Shown in pieces: positions 54,556 to 63,406 of a stretch of DNA of 64,000 nucleotides. Under the pieces are notes generated by a model that worked only from the letters and a program-made list of their open reading frames with translations, had not been told where the DNA came from and ran no database searches. The position numbers were made by a program, and so were the translations under genes. Source of the stretch: Pseudomonas putida (GTDB taxonomy: Bacteria; Pseudomonadota; Gammaproteobacteria; Pseudomonadales; Pseudomonadaceae); the NCBI RefSeq assembly GCF_028682635.1, contig NZ_JANHLK010000010.1, positions 161,607 through 225,606 on the forward strand, in the 5' to 3' direction. Each line of letters starts with the position of its first letter. The first letter of the stretch is position 1.

Positions 54556-55191
54556 TCAACGCAGTTTAAGTGGATCCACCAAGTCTGCCGCAATCGCCAT
54601 GCCCACCAGATCCGGCAGTGTGTTGGCCTGCATGCGTTTCATGACGCGAGAGCGATACAGATCGACGGTTTTGGCACTGACCCCCAGTTGCTCGGCGATT
54701 TCGCGGGTGGTGTAGCCCTGCACCAACGGCAACATGACGTCCCGCTCTCGCGGCGTCAGCGTGAGCAAGCGGGCCTGCAACGCCTCCTGGCCCTGATTGC
54801 CGCAGCGTTGCGCGGCGCAATTGCCCAGCGCCTGTTGCACGCTGTCCAGCAGCAACTGCTCGTTATAGGGCTTCTCGATGAAATCATGGGCACCGGCCTT
54901 GAACGCACGGACCACGATGGGCACATCGGCGTGCCCGCTGACAAAGATGATCGGCAGATTCAGCTGGCGTACGCGCATTTCCTCCTGCACGTTCAACCCG
55001 CCCATGCCGGGCATGCGCACGTCGAGCAGCACGCAGGCATCCAGACTGGCATCGCAGGCCTCGAGAAACTCGATACCACTGGTAAACGGCAGGGCTGTCA
55101 GGCCGACCGACTCCAATAACCAGACCGTCGAATCGAGCATTCCCTGGTCATCGTCGACCACATACACCACGTGCTCCGCCACACCTGCCAT
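54556..55191 (-). CDS. FixJ/LuxR-type response regulator
   Basis: 211 residues: receiver domain with acidic pair in VVDDDQGM, phosphoacceptor Asp57 in LLDVRMPG and Lys in FIEKPYN, then a LuxR-type helix-turn-helix (LTPRERDVMLPLVQGYTTREIAEQLGVSAKTVDLYRSRV) at about residues 140-200. Encoded 4 bp after its likely sensor kinase. Such regulators activate sigma-70 promoters; the acyl-CoA ligase operon divergent from the kinase is the nearest candidate. Confidence 0.93.
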   Translation of the reverse strand: MAGVAEHVVYVVDDDQGMLDSTVWLLESVGLTALPFTSGIEFLEACDASLDACVLLDVRMPGMGGLNVQEEMRVRQLNLPIIFVSGHADVPIVVRAFKAGAHDFIEKPYNEQLLLDSVQQALGNCAAQRCGNQGQEALQARLLTLTPRERDVMLPLVQGYTTREIAEQLGVSAKTVDLYRSRVMKRMQANTLPDLVGMAIAADLVDPLKLR

Positions 55192-55195
55192 TACG

Positions 55196-57472
55196 TCATT
55201 CCTGTTGTTGTTTTGTTGGGCCGGCCAGCGGCAATCGGCAACACATCAGCAGCCCGACAGGCTGGAGCCGGGCATTCAGTTCGCCGCCGAAACCTTCGAT
55301 GATGCTGCGGCTCATGGACAACCCGAGCCCCAGGCCATCGGGCTTGCTGGTGAAGAACGGGGTGAATATCTGCTCGAGCTCGGGCTCGCTGACGCCCGGG
55401 CCCTGGTCTTGCACACTGATTTCCACGGTGGCGCCACTGCCCTGCTCCACCGCCATCACGATCAGCGAGGGCTCGTGCGGATGCTGGTCACGGTTGGCGT
55501 CGATGGCATTGCGCAACAGATTGAGCAGCACCTGTTCCAGCAACACGCGGTCGGCATAAACAGGCGGCAGATTATCCGGCAGTCGATCCTCGATTGTCAC
55601 TTCGCAATGACTGGCCTCCCACGCGCATAAACGCACGGCTTCGCGGGCAATGTCGGTCAGGTTCAGCGCCTGCATGCGCCGCTGGCCCTTGCGCAAAAAC
55701 GAGCGTAACCGGCGGATCACTTCGGAAGCGTGGGTGGCGTGATGGGTGATGCGTTCCAGGCCTTGCGCCACCCGGACGGCGGCCTGCGGATTGGAACCCA
55801 GTGTTTGTAGATAGCGTTGGCTGGCGTTGGCGTAATTCACCACGGCAGCCAGCGGCTGGTTGATTTCGTGGGCGATGCCCGAGGCCAGTTCACCGAGTGT
55901 GACCAGGCGCGCAGTGTGGGCCAGTTCGTCTTGATGGCGGCGCTGTTGCGCTTCGCGCAGTTCCCGTTCGGTCATGTCCCGCGCCACCAGCGAGTAATAA
56001 CGCTCGCCGCCGGCGGAGCGGTGGGCCAGTAACACCAGCGATACCGGCACGGACGTACCGCCGCCTGGTGGTTGCAGACGCGCATCGGTGCTCCAGACGC
56101 CATCGCGCTCGGCGCTGCTCCAGCCATCCCGTTGCAGGCGCGCAAGGTCGCCGCTGGCGAACAGATCGGCCAGGGCCGGCATGGATTGCTGCTCATCAAT
56201 CCCGAGGATGCGGCGCGCGGCGGGATTGAGGTAAGTGACCAGGCCCTCGGGAGCGATGAACAACACCGGATCGATGTTGGCCTCGACCACTTCGGCCAGG
56301 CGTCGTTTGTTCTCCTCGGCGAGCACCCGGGCCGTGATGTCCCGGGAGACACTCACCACTTCGACCACCGCCCCGGTATAGGTTTCGCGGATCGCCCGGC
56401 TGGCGGATTCGAACCACAGGTAATGGCCGTCGCGATGGCGGATGCGATAGGTCATGGTGTGATAGCCATCCTGTTCCAGCGCATCCCGTGCACGTTGCAT
56501 CAGGCCGGCCAGATCCTGGCCATGGAACAGGCCCTGGGCCATTTGCCCGCGCAATTCCTCCGGCCAGTAGCCGAGCAGGGTCCAGGACGCGGGCGACGCA
56601 TCGAGGAAGCGCCCGTCCGGGGTGTGGCGGGAAATCAGGTCGGTGGTGTTTTCGATGATCAGCCGGTAAAGCCGGCGTGCGGTGATCGCTTCTCGTTCCG
56701 CCAGGACCTGGGTCGTGGCGTCGCGGCAACGGGCGAGCACGCGGTTGTCCTGCGGGTCGGGAATGAATGTCCAGATCAGGATCTGCGTTTCGAACTGAGC
56801 CTCGACACCTTCGATGGCCCGTTGCTGATCCAGACAGGCGCGCACCAGCACCCGATGATTGACTGGCAAAAAACCCAATACATCAGGCAATGGCTTCTCG
56901 GCCAGCAGGGCCAACAGCGCCGCATTGAACTCCAGCGGTCGGCCCTGTGCATCGAGCAACAGGCTCGGTTGTGGATCGTGGCCCAGTAGCGGCGAGCCGC
57001 GGAGCATGCCGTTGACGCTGCTCAACAGCGTCGTCAGCAAATCCCGCACCCAGCCCAGCCAGTCAAGACTCACCCCCTCGCACACTTCCACCAGCAGCAA
57101 TCCCGCCTGCCCCGGCTGCAAGGCCAGGTCGAATACCTGGCCATGGCTGATGGCGGCTCGGCGCAGGCGGCCGGCCAGCCAGCAGTCCAATTGCCTGACT
57201 TGCGCCAGGTCCAGGCGCCCGGCCTCGATCAGTTGCTCGAACAATAACTGATCGCTGGCCAGCGCCGGGTCGCCCAGGCCCGGCGGGAAATGCTGGGCCG
57301 CCCCCTCATGGCTGTAGATCCGCGCATTGGGCTGCCAACTCAAGTAAACCGCCCGCTGCACTTCCGGGCAATCCTGCAGCGCATGACACAGCGCGTCGGC
57401 CCGGGCAGCCAGGGACACGCCTTCACGTTGCAGGCGCAACCAGCTGTGCAGTCGAACGGGAGTCAGGGTCAT
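55196..57472 (-). CDS. PAS-domain sensor histidine kinase (FixL-like)
   Basis: 758 residues. An N-terminal region of about 160 residues without a recognised domain comes first, then up to three PAS-like domains (IIENTTDLISRHTPDGRFLD is one core, VLFIAPEGLVTYLNPAARRI another), then the NtrB/FixL-type phosphoacceptor helix GIAHEINQPL (His535) and an ATPase domain with LLNLLRNAIDANRD and GLGLGLSMSRSI. No membrane helices, so a cytoplasmic sensor. It is divergent from the acyl-CoA ligase gene with a 233-bp AT-rich region between. Confidence 0.93.
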   Translation of the reverse strand: MTLTPVRLHSWLRLQREGVSLAARADALCHALQDCPEVQRAVYLSWQPNARIYSHEGAAQHFPPGLGDPALASDQLLFEQLIEAGRLDLAQVRQLDCWLAGRLRRAAISHGQVFDLALQPGQAGLLLVEVCEGVSLDWLGWVRDLLTTLLSSVNGMLRGSPLLGHDPQPSLLLDAQGRPLEFNAALLALLAEKPLPDVLGFLPVNHRVLVRACLDQQRAIEGVEAQFETQILIWTFIPDPQDNRVLARCRDATTQVLAEREAITARRLYRLIIENTTDLISRHTPDGRFLDASPASWTLLGYWPEELRGQMAQGLFHGQDLAGLMQRARDALEQDGYHTMTYRIRHRDGHYLWFESASRAIRETYTGAVVEVVSVSRDITARVLAEENKRRLAEVVEANIDPVLFIAPEGLVTYLNPAARRILGIDEQQSMPALADLFASGDLARLQRDGWSSAERDGVWSTDARLQPPGGGTSVPVSLVLLAHRSAGGERYYSLVARDMTERELREAQQRRHQDELAHTARLVTLGELASGIAHEINQPLAAVVNYANASQRYLQTLGSNPQAAVRVAQGLERITHHATHASEVIRRLRSFLRKGQRRMQALNLTDIAREAVRLCAWEASHCEVTIEDRLPDNLPPVYADRVLLEQVLLNLLRNAIDANRDQHPHEPSLIVMAVEQGSGATVEISVQDQGPGVSEPELEQIFTPFFTSKPDGLGLGLSMSRSIIEGFGGELNARLQPVGLLMCCRLPLAGPTKQQQE

Positions 57473-57554
57473 TGCCGGTCCACTTCTTCAATAAATCCAA
57501 GCATATACCGGCTACGGAAGTCCGGGGGCAAGTGATTTGGTACCGGACTAATTG

Positions 57555-57576
57555 AATATAGTACATTTACTATATT
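57555..57576. promoter_or_regulatory. 22-bp palindrome between the sensor kinase and ligase genes
   Basis: AATATAGTA-CATT-TACTATATT is a perfect 9-bp inverted repeat with a 4-base spacer, in the AT-rich gap between the divergent genes and about 130 bp before the ligase start. ACCGGAC occurs on both sides (near 57543 and 57624). It is a regulator-binding or promoter candidate; I could not fix a -35/-10 pair. Confidence 0.5.
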
Positions 57577-57705
57577 GCTTAGGTTGTACTTCCATACCAA
57601 TGGATGAATGTTATATAAAGTAAACCGGACATAAAAAAGGCGACCCCGGCGCGTACACCGCAGGGGCTCCCATAGAGCTAACAATCAGCCACCGAGTACC
57701 CGTAC

Positions 57706-59328
57706 ATGTCGATCTATGAACAAGGGCTAGGCCCTTCGGCTGTCAACCATATTGCCCTGTCTCCGCTCAGCTTCATCGAGCGCACCGCCAACGTCTACCC
57801 GGACTACCCCGCCGTCATCCACGGCTCGATCCGCCGCACCTGGGCGCAGACCTATACCCGTTGTCGGCGCCTGGCCTCGGCTTTGGCCGGGCGCGGTATC
57901 GGCAAGGACGACACCGTGGCAGTGATGCTGCCCAATATTCCGGAAATGCTTGAAGTGCACTTCGGCGTGCCGATGATCGGCGCCGTGCTCAACCCGCTCA
58001 ACGTGCGCCTGGATGCCGAAGCGATCGCCTTCATGCTGCAGCACGGCGAGGCCAAGGTGCTGATAACCGACCGCGAGTTCCACAGCGTGATTCACGCAGC
58101 CATCGGCATGCTGGATCACCCGCCCCTGGTGATCGACGTCAATGACCCGGAATACGGCGAAGGCCAGGCCGTCAGCGACCTGGACTACGAAGCGTTGCTG
58201 GCCGAAGGAGACCCTGCGTTCGACTGGAAATGGCCGGTCAATGAATGGCAAGCCATCTCGCTGAACTACACCTCCGGCACCACCGGCAACCCCAAGGGCG
58301 TGGTTTACCACCACCGCGGCGCGTACCTTAACGCCTTGGGCAACCAGATGACCTGGGCCATGGGCAACCATCCGGTGTACCTCTGGACCCTGCCAATGTT
58401 CCATTGCAACGGCTGGTGCTACCCCTGGACCATTACCGCCATGGCCGGTGTGCATGTGTTCCTGCGCCGGGTCGATCCACAGAAAATCCTCACGCTGATC
58501 CGCGAGCATCAGGTCACTCACCTGTGCGGCGCGCCGATCGTGCTCAATGCCCTGGTGAACATGCCGGAGTCGGCGAAAGCGGCCATCGATCACCCGGTCA
58601 ACGCCATGGTCGCCGGTGCCGCACCGCCGGCCAAAGTGATCGGCGCCGTGGAAGAGATGGGCATCCAGGTCACTCACGTCTATGGCCTGACCGAAACCTA
58701 TGGCCCGGTGACGCTGTGCGCCTGGCACGCGGAATGGGATGAGCTGCCCCTGGATGAGCGGGCGCAGATCAAGTCCCGACAGGGCGTGCGCTACACCACG
58801 CTCGAAGGCGTGATGGTCGGCGACTCGACGACGCTGGAACCCACCCCGCGTGACGGCCAGACCATCGGTGAGATCTTCATGCGCGGCAATACCGTGATGA
58901 AGGGCTACCTGAAGAACCCGACCGCCACCGCCGAAGCGTTCGAAGGCGGCTGGTTCCACACCGGCGACCTGGCGGTCTGTCATCCCGATGGTTACGTCGA
59001 GATCAAGGACCGGCTCAAGGACATCATCATCTCCGGCGGCGAGAACATTTCCACCATCGAGCTCGAAGGCGTGCTCTACCGCCACCCGGGCGTGATGGAA
59101 GCGGCCGTGGTCGCCCGCCCCGATGAGAAATGGGGCGAAACGCCCTGCGCCTTCGTCACCTTGAAGGCCGATCACCAGGACGTTCGCGAAGCCGACATCA
59201 TCAGTTTCTGTCGCGAACACCTGGCCGGATTCAAGGTACCACGCACCGTGATCTTCACCCTGTTGCCGAAGACGTCCACCGGCAAGGTGCAGAAGTACGT
59301 GCTGCGCGACCGGGCCAAGGCGCTCTAA
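57706..59328 (+). CDS. Acyl-CoA ligase (DmdB/AlkK-like)
   Basis: 540 residues of the ANL superfamily with YTSGTTGNPKGVVYHH, HVYGLTETYGPV, GWFHTGDLAV, KDIIISGGENISTIE and the catalytic Lys in TSTGKVQKYVLRD. Close in style to the medium-chain ligases of the AlkK group and to the 3-methylmercaptopropionyl-CoA ligase DmdB. The ATG at 57706 is 233 bp from the sensor kinase. It opens an operon with DUF485, an ActP-like symporter and a DmdC-like acyl-CoA dehydrogenase, so it activates the acid imported by the symporter. Confidence 0.92.
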   Translation: MSIYEQGLGPSAVNHIALSPLSFIERTANVYPDYPAVIHGSIRRTWAQTYTRCRRLASALAGRGIGKDDTVAVMLPNIPEMLEVHFGVPMIGAVLNPLNVRLDAEAIAFMLQHGEAKVLITDREFHSVIHAAIGMLDHPPLVIDVNDPEYGEGQAVSDLDYEALLAEGDPAFDWKWPVNEWQAISLNYTSGTTGNPKGVVYHHRGAYLNALGNQMTWAMGNHPVYLWTLPMFHCNGWCYPWTITAMAGVHVFLRRVDPQKILTLIREHQVTHLCGAPIVLNALVNMPESAKAAIDHPVNAMVAGAAPPAKVIGAVEEMGIQVTHVYGLTETYGPVTLCAWHAEWDELPLDERAQIKSRQGVRYTTLEGVMVGDSTTLEPTPRDGQTIGEIFMRGNTVMKGYLKNPTATAEAFEGGWFHTGDLAVCHPDGYVEIKDRLKDIIISGGENISTIELEGVLYRHPGVMEAAVVARPDEKWGETPCAFVTLKADHQDVREADIISFCREHLAGFKVPRTVIFTLLPKTSTGKVQKYVLRDRAKAL

Positions 59329-59448
59329 CCGAAAACCACGTTGTACCCCACGGTGGCAGGTGATTGACCTGCCGCCTCGGGCTCGTGCACGCCGAATACG
59401 GCTGCCCGGCCCCCACAGACCGATAACAAGAACAAAGTGGAGCTAGCG

Positions 59449-59775
59449 ATGACCGACATCCATTCAACCGATACGCAACGCTGCGAACGCATTCGCGGCA
59501 ATCCGAAATTCCTCCAACTGGTGAGTAGCCGGTCGCGCCTGGCCTGGTCGTTGAGCGCCGCCGTGCTGGGCATTTATTACCTGTTCATGCTGATTGTGGC
59601 CTTTGCCCCGCAGTGGCTGCATGCGCCGCTTGGGGAACATCGGATGTTGACGCTGGGGATGCCGGTAGGCGCGGCGATCATCGTGTTTTCCTGGTTGTTG
59701 ACCGGCTGGTACGTGTACAGCGCCAACACCCGCTTCGACGCACTGGGCGCCGCCATTCTCGAGGAGAGCAAGTGA
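59449..59775 (+). CDS. DUF485 membrane protein (YjcH-like)
   Basis: 108 residues with two membrane helices ([40 protein letters not shown]), the normal partner of ActP-type acetate or carboxylate symporters. GGAG lies 8 bases before the ATG. Its stop TGA overlaps the symporter ATG (TGATG), so they are translationally coupled. It probably assists the symporter. Confidence 0.92.
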   Translation: MTDIHSTDTQRCERIRGNPKFLQLVSSRSRLAWSLSAAVLGIYYLFMLIVAFAPQWLHAPLGEHRMLTLGMPVGAAIIVFSWLLTGWYVYSANTRFDALGAAILEESK

Positions 59776-61445
59776 TGAACCTGTTCCGTACGCTTGCCCT
59801 CGCCGCTGCCGGCCTGTTGCCTGTTTCCGTCGCCATTGCCGCGCCCGCGCTGGGCGCGGTGGAAAAACAACCGCTCAACCTGAATGCCATCGGCATGTTC
59901 TTCGTCTTCGTGCTGGGCACGCTGGCCATCACCTGGTGGGCTGCGCGCCAGACCAAGTCCACCTCCGACTTCTACACGGCGGGCGGTGGTATCACCGGGT
60001 TCCAGAACGGCCTGGCGATTGCCGGTGACTACATGTCCGCGGCCACCCTGCTGGGGCTTTCCAGCCTGGTGTTTGCCAAGGGCTACGACGGCTTCATCTA
60101 TACCATCGGTTTCTTCGTCGGCTGGCCGATCATCACCTTCCTGATGGCCGAGCGTCTGCGTAACCTGGGGCGCTATACCTTCGCCGACATCGTTTCCTAT
60201 CGACTGGACCAGAACAAGGTGCGGATCTTCGCGGCCTTCGGCTCGTTGACCGTGGTGTGCTGCTACCTGATCGTACAGATGGTCGGCGCGGGTCAGTTGA
60301 TCAAGCTGCTGTTCGGCCTCGACTACCCGGTAGCCGTGGTGATCGTCGGTGCGTTGATGCTGGTCTACGTGATCTTCGGTGGCATGATCGCGACCACCTG
60401 GGTACAGATCATCAAGGCCGTGCTGTTGCTGGCCGGCGGCACCACGCTTGCGGTCATGGCGATGTCGCAGTTCGGTTTCAGCTACGAGACCCTGGCCGAC
60501 AAGGCCGTCCAGGCCCACGCCAGTGGCTGGAACATCATGGGCCCGGGCTCGATGCTCGCCGACCCGATCAACACCGCGTCGATGTCCCTGGGACTGGTGT
60601 TCGGCATCGCCGGCCTGCCGCACATCCTGATGCGTTTTTTCACCGTGCCCAATGCCAAGGAAGCCCGCAAGTCGGTGTTCTATGCCACCGGCTTCATCGG
60701 CTTCTTCTTCCTCGTGGTCTGCACCCTCGGTTTTGCCGCCATGGTGATCATCGGTACCGATCCGCAGTACTACGTCAACGGTGAAGTCGGCGGTGCCCTG
60801 ATCGGCGGCGGCAACATGGTTGCCATGCACCTGGCCAAGGCGGTCGGCGGCAACCTGTTCTTCGGTTTCCTCGCGGCTGTGGCGTTCGCCACCATCCTCG
60901 CGGTGGTCTCCGGGCTGGCGCTGGCCGGTGCTTCGGCGATTTCCCACGACCTCTACGCCACCGTGTTCAAGAAAGGCAAGGCCAGCGAGAAACAGGAAAT
61001 GCGCGTCACGCGCATGGCGACCGTGGGGCTGGGCATCATCGCGATCCTGCTGGGCATCCTGTTCGAGAAGATGAACGTCGCGTTCCTCGTGGGCCTGACC
61101 TTCGGCATTGCCGCCTCGACCAACTTCCCGGTGCTGATCATGGCCATGTACTGGAAAGGGCTTACAACCAAAGGCGCGATCATCGGCGGCTTCGCCGGCC
61201 TGATTTGCGCACTGGTGCTGGTGATCCTGTCGCCTGCGGTCTGGGTCACGGTGCTTGGCAATACCCACGCCATTTTCCCATACGACCACCCTGCCCTGTT
61301 CTCCATGCCGCTGGCGTTCCTGGTGATTGTCGTGGTGTCCCGGCTCGACCGCAGCGTGCGCGCCGAGAAGGAACGTGACGCCTACGCCGACCAGTTCGTG
61401 CGCGCGCAGACCGGCCTGGGTGCCGCCAGCGCTTCCAGTCATTGA
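59775..61445 (+). CDS. ActP-like sodium:solute symporter
   Basis: 556 residues of the SSS family with a cleavable signal ([18 protein letters not shown]) and about 13 helices. [20 protein letters not shown] is the family's sodium/substrate-binding helix-1 block, and [20 protein letters not shown] the later signature. Members move acetate, pyruvate and other monocarboxylates with sodium. It lies between the DUF485 protein and the acyl-CoA dehydrogenase; a substrate wider than acetate is suggested by the ligase, inference only. Confidence 0.93.
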   Translation: MNLFRTLALAAAGLLPVSVAIAAPALGAVEKQPLNLNAIGMFFVFVLGTLAITWWAARQTKSTSDFYTAGGGITGFQNGLAIAGDYMSAATLLGLSSLVFAKGYDGFIYTIGFFVGWPIITFLMAERLRNLGRYTFADIVSYRLDQNKVRIFAAFGSLTVVCCYLIVQMVGAGQLIKLLFGLDYPVAVVIVGALMLVYVIFGGMIATTWVQIIKAVLLLAGGTTLAVMAMSQFGFSYETLADKAVQAHASGWNIMGPGSMLADPINTASMSLGLVFGIAGLPHILMRFFTVPNAKEARKSVFYATGFIGFFFLVVCTLGFAAMVIIGTDPQYYVNGEVGGALIGGGNMVAMHLAKAVGGNLFFGFLAAVAFATILAVVSGLALAGASAISHDLYATVFKKGKASEKQEMRVTRMATVGLGIIAILLGILFEKMNVAFLVGLTFGIAASTNFPVLIMAMYWKGLTTKGAIIGGFAGLICALVLVILSPAVWVTVLGNTHAIFPYDHPALFSMPLAFLVIVVVSRLDRSVRAEKERDAYADQFVRAQTGLGAASASSH

Positions 61446-61507
61446 TTGCAAGGGCACGGCATTCGCTGCCGTGCCCATCGCACAACCGTCCTTTTGAGGT
61501 TCACGTT

Positions 61508-63280
61508 ATGCCCGATTTCAAAGCCCCGCTGCGCGACCTGCGCTTTGTCCTGCATGAAGTCTTTGACGCCCCGGCCCTGTGGGCGCGCCTGCCGGCCCTG
61601 GCCGACAGTGTCGACGCCGATACCGCGGACGCCATTCTCGAGGAGGCGGCGAAAGTCACCTCGCAGCTGATTGCGCCCTTGAATCGCAGCGGCGACGAAG
61701 AAGGCGCGCAGTGGCATGCGGGTCGTGTCACCACGCCCAGCGGTTTCAAACAGGCCTACGCCACCTACATCGAAGGCGGCTGGGTCGGGCTGTCCGGCAA
61801 CGCCGGGTTCGGTGGCATGGGCATGCCGAAGATGCTGGCGGTGCAATTCGAAGAGATGCTCTACGGCGCCAACTCGAGTTTTGCGCTGTATTCGGCATTG
61901 AGTTCCGGCGCCTGCCTGGCGCTGGATGCCCATGCCAGCGAGACCCTGAAAAACCTCTACCTGCCGCCGATGTATGAAGGCCGCTGGGCCGGTTCCATGT
62001 GCCTGACCGAAGCCCATGCCGGCACCGACCTGGGACTGATCCGCACCCGTGCCGAGCCTCAGGCTGACGGCAGCTACCAGATCACCGGCAGCAAGATGTT
62101 CATCACCGGCGGCGATCAGGACCTGACCGAAAACATCGTGCACCTGGTGCTGGCCAAACTGCCGGATGCACCTGCGGGCCCGAAAGGTATTTCGCTGTTT
62201 GTCGTGCCCAAAGTGCTGGTCAATCCCGACGGTTCCCTCGGCGCTGCCAACGCCGTAGGTTGCGGCTCGATCGAACACAAGATGGGGATCAAGGCCTCGG
62301 CGACCTGCGTGATGAACTTCGACGGCGCCAGCGGCTGGCTGGTCGGCGAGGAGAACAAGGGGCTGGCGGCGATGTTCACCATGATGAATTACGAACGCCT
62401 GTCCATCGGCATCCAGGGTATCGGCTGTGCCGAAGCGTCCTATCAGAGCGCCGTGGCGTACGCCCGCGAACGCCTTCAGAGCCGCTCGCCGACAGGCGCC
62501 ATGGCGCCGGGCAAAGTGGCCGACCCGATCATCGTTCACCCCGACGTGCGACGCATGCTGCTGACCATGAAGGCCATGACCGAAGGGGGTCGCGCGTTCG
62601 CCAGTTATGTCGGGCAACAACTGGACCTGGCGAAGTTTTCCGACGATATCGGGGAACGGGAAAGCGCACAGGACCTGGTCGCGCTGCTGACACCGGTGGC
62701 CAAGGCATTTTTCACCGATACCGGCCTGGAAAGCTGCATCCACGGCCAGCAGGTGTTCGGCGGGCATGGCTACATTCGTGAGTGGGGCCAGGAACAATTG
62801 GTTCGCGATGTGCGCATCGCGCAGATCTACGAAGGCACCAACGGCATCCAGGCGCTGGACCTGCTCGGGCGCAAAGTGCTCGCCGACAAAGGTCTCGCGC
62901 TGCGCCAGTTCACCGGCGAGATTCGCCGCTTCGCCGCCCGGCCCGATGCCCCCTATGCCACACAACTGCTCGATGCCGTGCAACGGCTGGAGGACATCAG
63001 CGACTGGCTGCAGGATCGCGCCGCCACCAACCGCAACGAAGTCGGCGCCGCCTCGGTGGAGTATCTGCACCTGTTCGGTTACGTCGCCTACGCCTGGCTG
63101 TGGGCGCGCATGGCCCAGGTTGCCGGGCAGAAACGCAGCGAAGACGACAGTTTCTACGGCGCGAAAATCGCCACCGCCGACTTCTACATCCACCGCCTGT
63201 TGCCACGCATTCTGAGCCTGGAGCAATCCATTCGTGCTGGCAGCGCCTCGCTGTATGGCCTGTCGGCCGAACAGTTCTGA
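61508..63280 (+). CDS. DmdC-like acyl-CoA dehydrogenase
   Basis: 590 residues, same group as the copy at 21869: PDFKAPLRDLRFVLHEVFDA, MCLTEAHAGTDLGLIRTRAE, GSKMFITGGD, MMNYERLSIGIQGIG, QVFGGHGYIREWGQEQLVRD and IAQIYEGTNGIQALDLLGRK. The glutamate of YEGTNGIQ fits the catalytic base region. It starts at the ATG at 61508. Last gene of the ligase-symporter operon, so it oxidises the acyl-CoA made by the ligase. The DmdB/DmdC resemblance raises methylthio-acid use, not proven. Confidence 0.93.
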   Translation: MPDFKAPLRDLRFVLHEVFDAPALWARLPALADSVDADTADAILEEAAKVTSQLIAPLNRSGDEEGAQWHAGRVTTPSGFKQAYATYIEGGWVGLSGNAGFGGMGMPKMLAVQFEEMLYGANSSFALYSALSSGACLALDAHASETLKNLYLPPMYEGRWAGSMCLTEAHAGTDLGLIRTRAEPQADGSYQITGSKMFITGGDQDLTENIVHLVLAKLPDAPAGPKGISLFVVPKVLVNPDGSLGAANAVGCGSIEHKMGIKASATCVMNFDGASGWLVGEENKGLAAMFTMMNYERLSIGIQGIGCAEASYQSAVAYARERLQSRSPTGAMAPGKVADPIIVHPDVRRMLLTMKAMTEGGRAFASYVGQQLDLAKFSDDIGERESAQDLVALLTPVAKAFFTDTGLESCIHGQQVFGGHGYIREWGQEQLVRDVRIAQIYEGTNGIQALDLLGRKVLADKGLALRQFTGEIRRFAARPDAPYATQLLDAVQRLEDISDWLQDRAATNRNEVGAASVEYLHLFGYVAYAWLWARMAQVAGQKRSEDDSFYGAKIATADFYIHRLLPRILSLEQSIRAGSASLYGLSAEQF

Positions 63281-63285
63281 CGATT

Positions 63286-63331
63286 GAACCGCCGCGGCGT
63301 CGGCTCCTCTCTTTTGGCGTCGCGGTTTTTA
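63286..63331 (+). terminator. Terminator-like hairpin after the acyl-CoA dehydrogenase
   Basis: AACCGC (63287-63292) pairs with GCGGTT (63322-63327), and TTTTT closes the right side (63326-63330). The loop is large (about 29 bases), so strength is doubtful. It lies just after the operon end and before the porin gene. Confidence 0.45.
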
Positions 63332-63406
63332 CTTCCCGGGCCCTTGCCATTGCGGCAGGGGCTGCTGTGCCCGTCATTTCAAAAATAAAAACCAAGGGGC
63401 TTCACC

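Noticed and set aside
57469..57684. 71-codon minus-strand frame in the gap before the acyl-CoA ligase
   Set aside because: It spans an AT-rich promoter-like region with a palindrome and overlaps the sensor kinase start; no coding character.
59577..63226. Long antisense frames (about 600 codons each) opposite the symporter and acyl-CoA dehydrogenase
   Set aside because: Compositionally skewed to His, Gln, Gly and Arg, as expected for antisense of GC-rich genes; the sense frames carry full family motifs.
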